Positions 1 through 5,068 of a stretch of DNA of 5,068 bases are shown here, piece by piece (positions within the stretch are counted from its first letter, which is position 1; each line of letters opens with the position of its first letter). The translations under genes were made by a program, and so were the position numbers. Below the pieces are notes generated by a model. That model was not told where the DNA came from. It ran no database searches and saw nothing but the letters and a program-made list of their open reading frames with translations. The stretch is from Bacteroidales bacterium (GTDB lineage Bacteria; Bacteroidota; Bacteroidia; Bacteroidales; JAADJA01). Location: the NCBI GenBank assembly GCA_021107975.1, contig JAIORT010000755.1, forward strand, positions 1 to 5,068, written 5' to 3'.

Positions 1-34
1 AAATGAATTTATTAATCATTTAAAAACAAGAGTT

Positions 35-161
35 ATGAAAAAGATCACACTTTTTCTGGTTTTTATAACCATCGTTCTTTGAAAATGAACTTTCATCACA
101 CTACCCAAACAAACATATTAGCTTTCAATTAGTAGAATTTGATATTTTATATGAGACATAA
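35..161 (+). pseudogene. Possible broken 5' fragment of a secreted-protein gene
   Basis: An ATG at 35 opens a 15-residue frame, MKKITLFLVFITIVL, ending at TGA 80-82. Two lysines followed by a long hydrophobic run is what the start of a bacterial signal peptide looks like. Moving to another frame at about 78 gives an open stretch of 27 codons to TAA 159-161 (FENELSSHYPN, then KHISFQLVEFDILYET). The two parts could be one N-terminus disrupted by a small indel. Purine-rich AGAG lies only 2 nt before the ATG, too close for a good ribosome-binding site. Chance, a sequencing error, or a tiny leader peptide are alternatives. The family is not recognisable. Confidence 0.25.
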
Positions 162-200
162 GACAGTGACCGGGAAATTTAAAAATTTATTACAGAAACA

Positions 201-229
201 TTGTTGAAGATAAATAAAAGAAATAAAAT
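201..229 (+). promoter_or_regulatory. Possible sigma70-like promoter
   Basis: TTGTTG (201-206) is separated by 17 bp from TAAAAT (224-229), which would start transcription near 236 and leave a leader of about 22 nt including the AGAGG. The -35 matches the consensus at only three positions and the region is very AT-rich, so chance is a serious alternative. If the organism uses a Bacteroidota-type promoter (TTTG / TAnnTTTG), this call would not apply; I found no convincing copy of that type. Confidence 0.3.
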
Positions 230-247
230 AATGATTAAATAAAGACT

Positions 248-252
248 AGAGG
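248..252 (+). promoter_or_regulatory. Shine-Dalgarno site for the giant CDS
   Basis: AGAGG lies five bases before the ATG at 258, in an otherwise A-rich leader. It is the only good ribosome-binding match near the start and decides the start codon together with the signal peptide that follows. Confidence 0.75.
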
Positions 253-257
253 TAAAA

Positions 258-320
258 ATGAAAACAACAAAATTAGTTTTATCAATTGGATTTATACTCG
301 GCAGTAGCCTTGTATTTGCA
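258..320 (+). other. Signal peptide coding segment
   Basis: Residues 1-21 read MKTTKLVLSIGFILGSSLVFA. They form a positive N-region (two lysines), a hydrophobic core from about residue 6 to 19, and a VFA cleavage box followed by Asp22. This fits Sec-dependent export with signal peptidase I. There is no lipobox cysteine at the cleavage site, so a lipoprotein is unlikely. It is the only signal peptide in the protein: the internal superunits begin with WHISTTGSD instead. Confidence 0.88.
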
Positions 321-3300
321 GATGTTATCAACGTACCAGACGACCAATCCTCAATACAAGCCGGCATTAATGCAGCAGCTAATGGCGACACTGTTCTTGT
401 ACAACCCGGAACTTATGTGGAGAATATTGACTTTAATGGAAAACTGATTACAGTTGCTTCGTTATTCTTAACAACCCAGGATACAACTTACATATCTTCA
501 ACCATTATCGATGGGAATAATAGTGGAAAGGTTGTGATCTTTGAAAATAGTGAGGATTCTACTGCAATTTTGTGCGGTTTCACTATTACAAATGGTTTAG
601 CGTCAGGAATTTTTCCTGCTTATTGTGGTGGTGGAATTTACTGTTCTAATTCCAGTCCGGGTATAGAGAATATTACAATAACAGGTAATTCTGCTAATGA
701 GGGTGGTGGGATTTATTGTTATAATTCCAGTCCGAGTTTAGTAAATGTTACAATAAGTGGAAATGATGGTAGCGGGATTTCCTGTAATCATTATTCCAGT
801 CCAAGTTTAGAAAATGTTACAATATCAGGTAATACTGCTGCTGGTTCTGGTGGTGGAATTTATTGTTATCAATCCAGCCCAGGTTTACAGAATGTAACAA
901 TTACAGGTAATAGTGCTATTTGGGGTGGTGGGATTTGTTGTTGGGATAATTCCAGTCCGAGTCTACAGTATGTAACAATATCAGGTAATTCTGCTAATAA
1001 CGATGGTGGTGGGATTTGCTGTGGTAATTCCAGTCTGAGTTTGGAGAATGTGATAATATCATGTAATACTGCTGACAATAAAGGTGGTGGAATTTACTGT
1101 GGTAATTCCAGTCTGAGTTTGGAGAATGTGATAATATCATGTAATTCTGATTGTGAGTGGGGTGGTGGGATTTACTGTGAACACTCCAGTCCGAGTTTGG
1201 AGAATGTAACTATATTAGGTAATTCTGCTATTAGGGGTGGTGGGATTTGTTGTTGGGATAATTCCAGTCCGAGTTTACGGAATGTAACAATAGCGAGTAA
1301 TACTGCTTCTAATGAAGGTGGTGGGATTTGGTGTTATAATTCCAGTCCGAGTTTAATAAATTCCATTTTGTGGAATGATTCACCAGAGGAGATATATATT
1401 TATATTAGCGGTTCAGTTGCAGCAACCTATTCGGACATTCAAGGTGGCTGGACAGGAACAGGTAATATTGATAGCGATCCGTTATTCGTGGATCCCGGTA
1501 ATGGAGATTACCACCTGCAATACAATTCCCCCTGTATCGATGCCGGAGATCCGGCATCACCATTGGACCCGGATGGTACAATTGCAGATATGGGAGCTTA
1601 TTACTTACATCATTTAAGACCGGTCTGGCATATTTCTACAACCGGCTCAGATATAACAGGAAATGGATCGGAGCAATATCCTTTTGCCACCATACAGCTT
1701 GGGATTAATCTTTCTGCTGATACAGATACTGTGCTTGTACAACCCGGAACTTATGCGGAGAACATTGACTTTAATGGAAAACTGATTACAGTTGGTTCAT
1801 TATTTTTAACAACCCGGGATCCAATTTATATTTCTTCAACTATCATTGATGGAAACAGTAACGGAAGAGTTATCATTTTTTTTAATGGAGAAAATTCTAC
1901 TGCAATTTTACGTGGTTTTACTATTATAAATGGTTTAGCTGGTTATGGTGGTGGGATTTTCTGCGGGTATAATTCCAGTCCGAGTCTACAGCATTTAACA
2001 ATATCAGGTAATTCTACTTCCGGGACTTATGGATATGGTGGTGGGATTTGCTGTTGGGAAAATTCCAGTCCGAGTTTGGAGAATGTAACTATATTAGGTA
2101 ATTCTGCTATTAGGGGTGGTGGGATTTGTTGTTGGGATAATTCCAGTCCGAGTTTACGGAATGTAACAATAGCGAGTAATACTGCTTCTAATGAAGGTGG
2201 TGGGATTTACTGTTGGGATTATTCCAGTCCGAGTCTACAGAATGTAACAATATCAGGTAATTTTTCTACTAATCTTGGTGGTGGGATTTACTGTGCTCAT
2301 TCCAACCTGAGTTTAATAAATTCCATTTTGTGGAATAATTCACCCCAGGAGATCCATATTATTTCCTGTTCTGTTACAGCAACATATTCGGATATACAAG
2401 GTAGTTGGGCAGGAACAGGTAATATTGATATCGATCCGTTATTTGTTGATCCCGGTAACGGAGATTACCACCTGCAATCAAATTCACCTTGTATCGATAC
2501 CGGTAATCCGGACACACAATATAACGATCCTGATTTTACAAGATCAGATATGGGAGCTTATTACTTTAACCAATATAATGGACCGGTCTGGTATATCTCT
2601 ACAACCGGTTCTGATCAAACAGGGATTGGAACGGAGCAATATCCATTTGCCACTATTCAACATGGAATTAATTGTTCTTCTGATACAGATACTGTGTTTG
2701 TACAGCCCGGAACTTATGTGGAGAACATTGAATTTAATGGAAAACTCATTACAGTTGGGTCCTTATTTTTAACAACCCGGGATACAACTTATATTTCTTC
2801 AACCTATATCGATGGGAACAGTAATGGAAATAGTGTTGTAAACTTTTATAATGGTGAAGATTCTACTGCAGTTTTATCTGGTTTCACTATTACAAATGGT
2901 TCTAGTGATTATGGTGGTGGGATTTGCTGTTTTAGTTCCAGTCCGAGTCTACAGAATGTAACAATAACAGATAATTCTGCTTCTAAAGGTGGTGGGATTT
3001 GCTGTTATTTATCCAGTCCGAGTTTAGAGAATGTAGCAATATCAGGTAATTCTGCTCTTCATAATGGTGGTGGGATTTACTGCTCGGGTGCTAATCCGTC
3101 TTTAGAGAATGTAACAATAACAGGTAATTATGCTGCTGATAATGGTGGTGGGATTTACTGTGTTGATTCTTATCCAGTTGTAATAAATTCTATTCTTTGG
3201 AATGATTCACCACAGGAGATCTATATTGTTTCAGGTTCAGTAGTTACAGCGACATATTCGGACATAGAGGGTGGATGGACAGGAATAGGTAATATAAGCG

Positions 3301-5068
3301 CAGACCCGTTATTTGTGGATCCGGGTATAGGAAATTACCATCTGCAATCAATTTCCCCATGTATCGATGCCGGCAATCCTGCATCCCCATTAGATCCGGA
3401 TGGCACCATTGCAGATATGGGAGCGTATTTCTTCAACCAATATAATGGACCGGTCTGGCATATCTCTACAACCGGTTCGGATCTAACAGGAATTGGATCG
3501 GAGCAATATCCGTTTGCCACTATTCAACATGGAATTAATACATCTTCCAATACAGACACTGTGCTTGTACAGCCCGGAACTTATGTGGAGAATATTAACT
3601 ATAATGGAAAACTCATTACAGTTGGTTCTTTATTCTTAACTACCCAGGATACGACCAATATCTCTTTAACAATTATAGATGGGAATAGTAGTGGTAGAGT
3701 TGTAACCTTTAATAATAGTGAGGATTCTACTACGGTTTTATGCGGTTTTACAATAACAAATGGTTTAGCATCAGGAGAAGATCCGGCTAATAATGGTGGT
3801 GGAATTTACTGTAATAGTAATTCCAGTCCAAAATTTGAGAGATTAACAATATCAGGTAATACTGCTTCTAGTTGTGGTGGTGGGATTTATTGTTATCAAT
3901 CCAATCCGAGTTTAGAGAATGTAACAATAACAGGTAATTCTGCTTACCATGGTGGTGGGATTTACTGTAGGTATTATTCCATCCTAAGTTTACAGAATGT
4001 AACAATAACAGGTAATTCTGCTTCCGGGACTTATGGAATTGGTGGTGGGATTTACTGTTGTTATGATTCCAGTCCAAGTCTACAGAATGTAACAATTTCA
4101 GATAATTCTGCTTCTGCTGATGGTGGTGGAATTAGCTGTTATGGTAATGCCAACCCGATTCTACAGAATGTAACGATTACGGGTAATTTTACTCAAAATG
4201 GTGGTGGGATTTACTGTCATTCTTCCAGTCCGATTCTACAGAATGTAACAATTTCAGGTAATTCTGCTTTCGGGAATTATGGAGTTGGTGGTGGGATTTA
4301 CTGTGTTACTGATTCCAATCCGATTATACAGTACGTAATAATATTGAATAATTCTGCTGATTATGGTGGTGGGATTTACTTTAATGATAATTCCAGTCCA
4401 AGTTTAGAAAACGTAACAATTACAGGTAATAGTGCTACTGCTAATGGCGGTGGGATATACTGTAATCATTATTCCAGCCCTATTCTACAGAATATAACAA
4501 TATCAGATAATTCTGCTTCTGATGATGGAGGTGGGATTTACTGTTATTTTAATTCCAATCCGAGTTTAATAAATTCCATTTTGTGGAGTGACTCACCACA
4601 AGAGATCTTTATCTCTCCACCCGCATCAGTTACAGCAACATATTCGGATATAGAAGGTGGATGGACGGGAACAGGTAATATTGATAGTGACCCGTTATTT
4701 GTAGATCCAGGTAATGGAGATTATCACCTGCAATACACTTCCCCCTGTATAGATGCCGGAGATCCGGCATCACCATTAGACCCGGACGGTACAATAGCAG
4801 ATATGGGAGCTTATTTCTTCAACCAGTATAATGGACCGGTCTGGCATATATCTACAACCGGTTCGGATATAACAGGGAGTGGTACAGAGCAATATCCTTT
4901 TGCCACCATACAGCATGGTATTAATTGTTCTGCTGATACAGACACCGTGCTTGTACAACCCGGAACTTATGTGGAGAACATTAACTTTAACGGAAAACTG
5001 ATTACAGTTGGTTCTTTATTTTTAACCACCCAGGATACAACCTATGTTTCTTCAACCATTATCGATGG
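258..5068 (+). CDS. Giant secreted right-handed beta-helix protein with tandem DUF1565 / choice-of-anchor Q-like superunits (3' end outside window)
   Basis: One uninterrupted frame of 1,603 codons, still open at the right edge. The ATG at 258 is chosen because AGAGG lies 5 nt upstream and a signal peptide follows at once (residues 1-21). The mature protein is a chain of superunits, residues 22-456, 457-777, 778-1066, 1067-1528 and 1529 onward. Each has an entry module (VLVQPGTY, FTITNG), a stack of GGGI-x-C coils of about 26 residues, and a closing module (DPLFVDPG, SPCIDAG, DMGAY). Families with such motifs (DUF1565, chlamydial Pmp-like repeats, choice-of-anchor Q) are exported beta-helix proteins of the bacterial surface. 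I see no catalytic signature, so adhesin, surface-layer or structural protein is inferred, not shown. A C-terminal sorting domain is expected beyond the window. All indels between repeats keep the frame, which supports real coding. No other gene is visible alongside it. Confidence 0.93.
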   Translation, partial: MKTTKLVLSIGFILGSSLVFADVINVPDDQSSIQAGINAAANGDTVLVQPGTYVENIDFNGKLITVASLFLTTQDTTYISSTIIDGNNSGKVVIFENSEDSTAILCGFTITNGLASGIFPAYCGGGIYCSNSSPGIENITITGNSANEGGGIYCYNSSPSLVNVTISGNDGSGISCNHYSSPSLENVTISGNTAAGSGGGIYCYQSSPGLQNVTITGNSAIWGGGICCWDNSSPSLQYVTISGNSANNDGGGICCGNSSLSLENVIISCNTADNKGGGIYCGNSSLSLENVIISCNSDCEWGGGIYCEHSSPSLENVTILGNSAIRGGGICCWDNSSPSLRNVTIASNTASNEGGGIWCYNSSPSLINSILWNDSPEEIYIYISGSVAATYSDIQGGWTGTGNIDSDPLFVDPGNGDYHLQYNSPCIDAGDPASPLDPDGTIADMGAYYLHHLRPVWHISTTGSDITGNGSEQYPFATIQLGINLSADTDTVLVQPGTYAENIDFNGKLITVGSLFLTTRDPIYISSTIIDGNSNGRVIIFFNGENSTAILRGFTIINGLAGYGGGIFCGYNSSPSLQHLTISGNSTSGTYGYGGGICCWENSSPSLENVTILGNSAIRGGGICCWDNSSPSLRNVTIASNTASNEGGGIYCWDYSSPSLQNVTISGNFSTNLGGGIYCAHSNLSLINSILWNNSPQEIHIISCSVTATYSDIQGSWAGTGNIDIDPLFVDPGNGDYHLQSNSPCIDTGNPDTQYNDPDFTRSDMGAYYFNQYNGPVWYISTTGSDQTGIGTEQYPFATIQHGINCSSDTDTVFVQPGTYVENIEFNGKLITVGSLFLTTRDTTYISSTYIDGNSNGNSVVNFYNGEDSTAVLSGFTITNGSSDYGGGICCFSSSPSLQNVTITDNSASKGGGICCYLSSPSLENVAISGNSALHNGGGIYCSGANPSLENVTITGNYAADNGGGIYCVDSYPVVINSILWNDSPQEIYIVSGSVVTATYSDIEGGWTGIGNISADPLFVDPGIGNYHLQSISPCIDAGNPASPLDPDGTIADMGAYFFNQYNGPVWHISTTGSDLTGIGSEQYPFATIQHGINTSSNTDTVLVQPGTYVENINYNGKLITVGSLFLTTQDTTNISLTIIDGNSSGRVVTFNNSEDSTTVLCGFTITNGLASGEDPANNGGGIYCNSNSSPKFERLTISGNTASSCGGGIYCYQSNPSLENVTITGNSAYHGGGIYCRYYSILSLQNVTITGNSASGTYGIGGGIYCCYDSSPSLQNVTISDNSASADGGGISCYGNANPILQNVTITGNFTQNGGGIYCHSSSPILQNVTISGNSAFGNYGVGGGIYCVTDSNPIIQYVIILNNSADYGGGIYFNDNSSPSLENVTITGNSATANGGGIYCNHYSSPILQNITISDNSASDDGGGIYCYFNSNPSLINSILWSDSPQEIFISPPASVTATYSDIEGGWTGTGNIDSDPLFVDPGNGDYHLQYTSPCIDAGDPASPLDPDGTIADMGAYFFNQYNGPVWHISTTGSDITGSGTEQYPFATIQHGINCSADTDTVLVQPGTYVENINFNGKLITVGSLFLTTQDTTYVSSTIID
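1005..1160 (+). repeat. Tandem duplication of one 78-bp coil
   Basis: Two adjacent coils (1005-1082 and 1083-1160) share an exact 49-bp core, 1019-1067 and 1097-1145, exactly 78 bp (26 codons) apart. Both carry the same rare changes from the consensus: SLSL instead of SPSL, VIIS instead of VTIS, and a cysteine in place of the glycine of SGN (SCN). Shared rare changes show that one coil was copied next to itself after it had diverged. Confidence 0.85.
1185..1329 (+). repeat. 145-bp exact direct repeat, copy 1 (superunit 1)
   Basis: This stretch spans most of coils 8 and 9 and the start of coil 10. It is identical base for base to 2064-2208; flanking bases differ on both sides. Surrounding coils differ at many synonymous and amino-acid positions, so the identity points to a recent copy event (gene conversion or unequal crossing-over). 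An assembly artefact is a less likely alternative, because both copies have unique flanks. Confidence 0.95.
1626..2588 (+). repeat. Superunit 2 (residues 457-777): entry module, 5 coils, closing module
   Basis: The entry module (1626-1934, 103 residues) begins WHISTTGSDITGNG, then EQYPFATIQ, DTVLVQPGTY and FTIING. These match the DUF1565-type opening (xVSxxGSD...PFxTIQ) of secreted beta-helix proteins. Five coils occupy 1935-2312, with GGG triplets at 1947, 2037, 2115, 2196 and 2277. The step from the first to the second is 30 residues because of an STSGTYGY insertion. The closing module (2313-2588, 92 residues) is the most divergent of the four: SPCIDTGNPDTQYNDPDF and then TRSDMGAYYF, where the others have GDPASPLDPDGTIADMGAY. 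The central coils are identical in DNA to part of superunit 1. Confidence 0.9.
2064..2208 (+). repeat. 145-bp exact direct repeat, copy 2 (superunit 2)
   Basis: Second copy of the stretch at 1185-1329, 879 bp downstream and in the same reading frame, covering coils 2 to 4 of superunit 2. A shorter 41-bp piece of it (2113-2153, coding GGGICCWDNSSPS) is also present at 922-962 in coil 5 of superunit 1, so this coil variant exists at three places. Confidence 0.95.
2589..3455 (+). repeat. Superunit 3 (residues 778-1066): entry module, 4 coils, closing module
   Basis: This is the shortest complete unit. The entry module (2589-2900, 104 residues) begins WYISTTGSDQTGIGTEQ and ends FTITNG. Only four coils follow (2901-3179), with GGG triplets at 2913, 2988, 3066 and 3144, evenly spaced at 25-26 residues. 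The closing module (3180-3455, 92 residues) has NSILWNDSP, ATYSDIEGGW, ADPLFVDPG, SPCIDAGNP and DPDGTIADMGAYFFNQYNGPV. Its coils are more mixed than elsewhere, for example GANPSLENV and SYPVVINS in place of SSPSLENV. Confidence 0.9.
3456..4841 (+). repeat. Superunit 4 (residues 1067-1528): entry module, 10 coils, closing module
   Basis: This is the longest unit seen. The entry module (3456-3764, 103 residues) begins WHISTTGSDLTGIG and ends FTITNG. Ten coils occupy 3765-4565, with glycine triplets at 3795, 3876, 3951, 4041, 4122, 4200, 4287, 4365, 4446 and 4527. Two steps are long, 30 and 29 residues, through SASGTYGI and SAFGNYGV insertions. The coil at 4365 reads GGGIYF and is the only one lacking the conserved cysteine. 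The closing module (4566-4841, 92 residues) has NSILWSDSP, ATYSDIEGGW, DPLFVDPGNGDYHL and SPCIDAGDPASPLDPDG, very close to superunit 1. Confidence 0.9.
4842..5068 (+). repeat. Superunit 5, partial (residue 1529 onward)
   Basis: A fifth entry module begins WHISTTGSDITGSGTEQ and continues through PFATIQHGI, DTVLVQPGTY and STIIDG, where the window stops. The complete entry modules reach FTITNG about 30 residues later, so coils and another closing module very probably follow. The total number of superunits cannot be told from this window. Confidence 0.88.

Larger units (their letters stand above)
1..257. other. AT-rich upstream intergenic region
   Basis: Apart from the candidate promoter, the Shine-Dalgarno site and the signal-peptide-like fragment, nothing else is supported here. 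There is no tRNA, no convincing terminator (only a weak TGAAA/TTTCA pairing around 80-95 without a T-run) and no coding frame joined to the giant CDS. The density of stops and the strong A/T bias contrast with the open frame after 258, so this looks like genuine intergenic DNA in front of a gene transcribed on its own. Confidence 0.6.
321..1625 (+). repeat. Superunit 1 (residues 22-456): entry module, 10 coils, closing module
   Basis: The entry module (321-596, residues 22-113) starts INVPDDQSSIQAGI and continues through DTVLVQPGTY to FTITNG. It lacks the WHISTTGSD motif of later units. Ten coils occupy 597-1352, with their GGG triplets starting at 627, 702, 768 (degenerate GSG), 849, 924, 1005, 1083, 1161, 1236 and 1317. 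Spacing is mostly 25-27 residues, but the second-to-third step is only 22. The closing module (1353-1625, 91 residues) carries NSILWNDSP, ATYSDIQGGW, DPLFVDPGNGDYHL, SPCIDAGDP and DPDGTIADMGAYY. In the last coil the usual NVTISGNSA strand is replaced by NSILWNDSP, suggesting a cap or exit from the helix. The linker to the next unit (LHHLRPV) differs from the FNQYNGPV used later. Confidence 0.9.

Noticed and set aside
80..95. Possible terminator hairpin upstream of the CDS
   Set aside because: Only a five-base A/T-rich stem (TGAAA/TTTCA) with a six-base loop and no following T-run; too weak to call.
179..391. Minus-strand 70-codon frame across the start of the giant CDS
   Set aside because: It overlaps the leader, signal peptide and entry module on the opposite strand. 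The hydrophobic tail comes from the AT-rich leader, and no ribosome-binding site or known family supports it.
869..1078. Minus-strand open frame of 69 codons
   Set aside because: It lies inside the giant CDS and its internal repetition (LELPQQIPPP, LELSQQQIPPP) is simply the antisense of the coil repeat. No independent ribosome-binding site or family resemblance.
1375..1617. Plus-strand 80-codon frame, with a similar one at 2425-2772
   Set aside because: Both are out-of-frame readings of the closing modules. They resemble each other (IPV-EITTCN) only because the underlying DNA is repeated. The main frame has recognisable domains through both regions.
3868..4095. Minus-strand 75-codon frame rich in His, Asn and Leu repeats
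   Set aside because: It is the antisense reading of the coil repeats in superunit 4. The frames at 3335-3520 and 4776-4958 on the minus strand are likewise shadows of closing and entry modules.
627..4541. Regularly spaced repeats that could suggest a CRISPR array
   Set aside because: The period of about 78 bp is a multiple of three, the repeats are degenerate, the spaces between them are also conserved, and the whole stretch codes in one frame.
597..4565. Variable-region target of a diversity-generating retroelement
   Set aside because: No reverse transcriptase, template repeat or adenine-directed variation is visible. The copying pattern is explained by recombination among coils.

Overview
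The window is almost entirely one giant, in-frame reading frame. It runs from an ATG at 258 to the right edge (1,603 complete codons, no stop) and encodes a secreted, highly repetitive right-handed parallel beta-helix protein. Reading every codon from 258 to 5068 shows no internal stop. The first 257 bases are an AT-rich leader with a possible promoter, a Shine-Dalgarno site and what looks like a broken signal-peptide fragment of another gene.

The protein starts with a classical signal peptide (cleavage predicted after residue 21) and then repeats one whole-protein architecture head to tail. Each superunit has three parts. Module A is a DUF1565-like entry segment of about 103 residues (WHISTTGSD, PFATIQ, DTVLVQPGTY, FTITNG). 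Module B is a variable stack of beta-helix coils with a consensus close to GGGIYC-xx-NSSPSLENVTISGNSA. Module C is a segment of about 92 residues (NSILW, TYSDI, DPLFVDPG, SPCIDAG, DMGAY) resembling the 'choice-of-anchor Q' domain usually found near the C-terminus of such proteins. Four superunits end inside the window and a fifth is cut by the edge. Their coil counts are 10, 5, 4 and 10. Superunit 1 replaces the WHISTTGSD motif with the signal peptide.

The DNA shows that the gene is still being remodelled. A 145-bp stretch in superunit 1 recurs without a mismatch in superunit 2, 879 bp downstream. One 78-bp coil has been duplicated in tandem. Coil variants recur between superunits. Almost every coil carries a cysteine at the same position, a possible ladder of cysteines along the helix.

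The AT-rich composition, the bacterial signal peptide and Shine-Dalgarno, and this domain combination suggest a bacterium of the FCB group and its relatives (Cloacimonadota, Marinimicrobia or Bacteroidota), where similar surface proteins are common. This is inference from family knowledge; no phylogenetic marker is present. The C-terminus, where a type IX secretion or other sorting signal would lie, is outside the window. No catalytic site is recognisable, so a surface, adhesive or structural role is the best guess.
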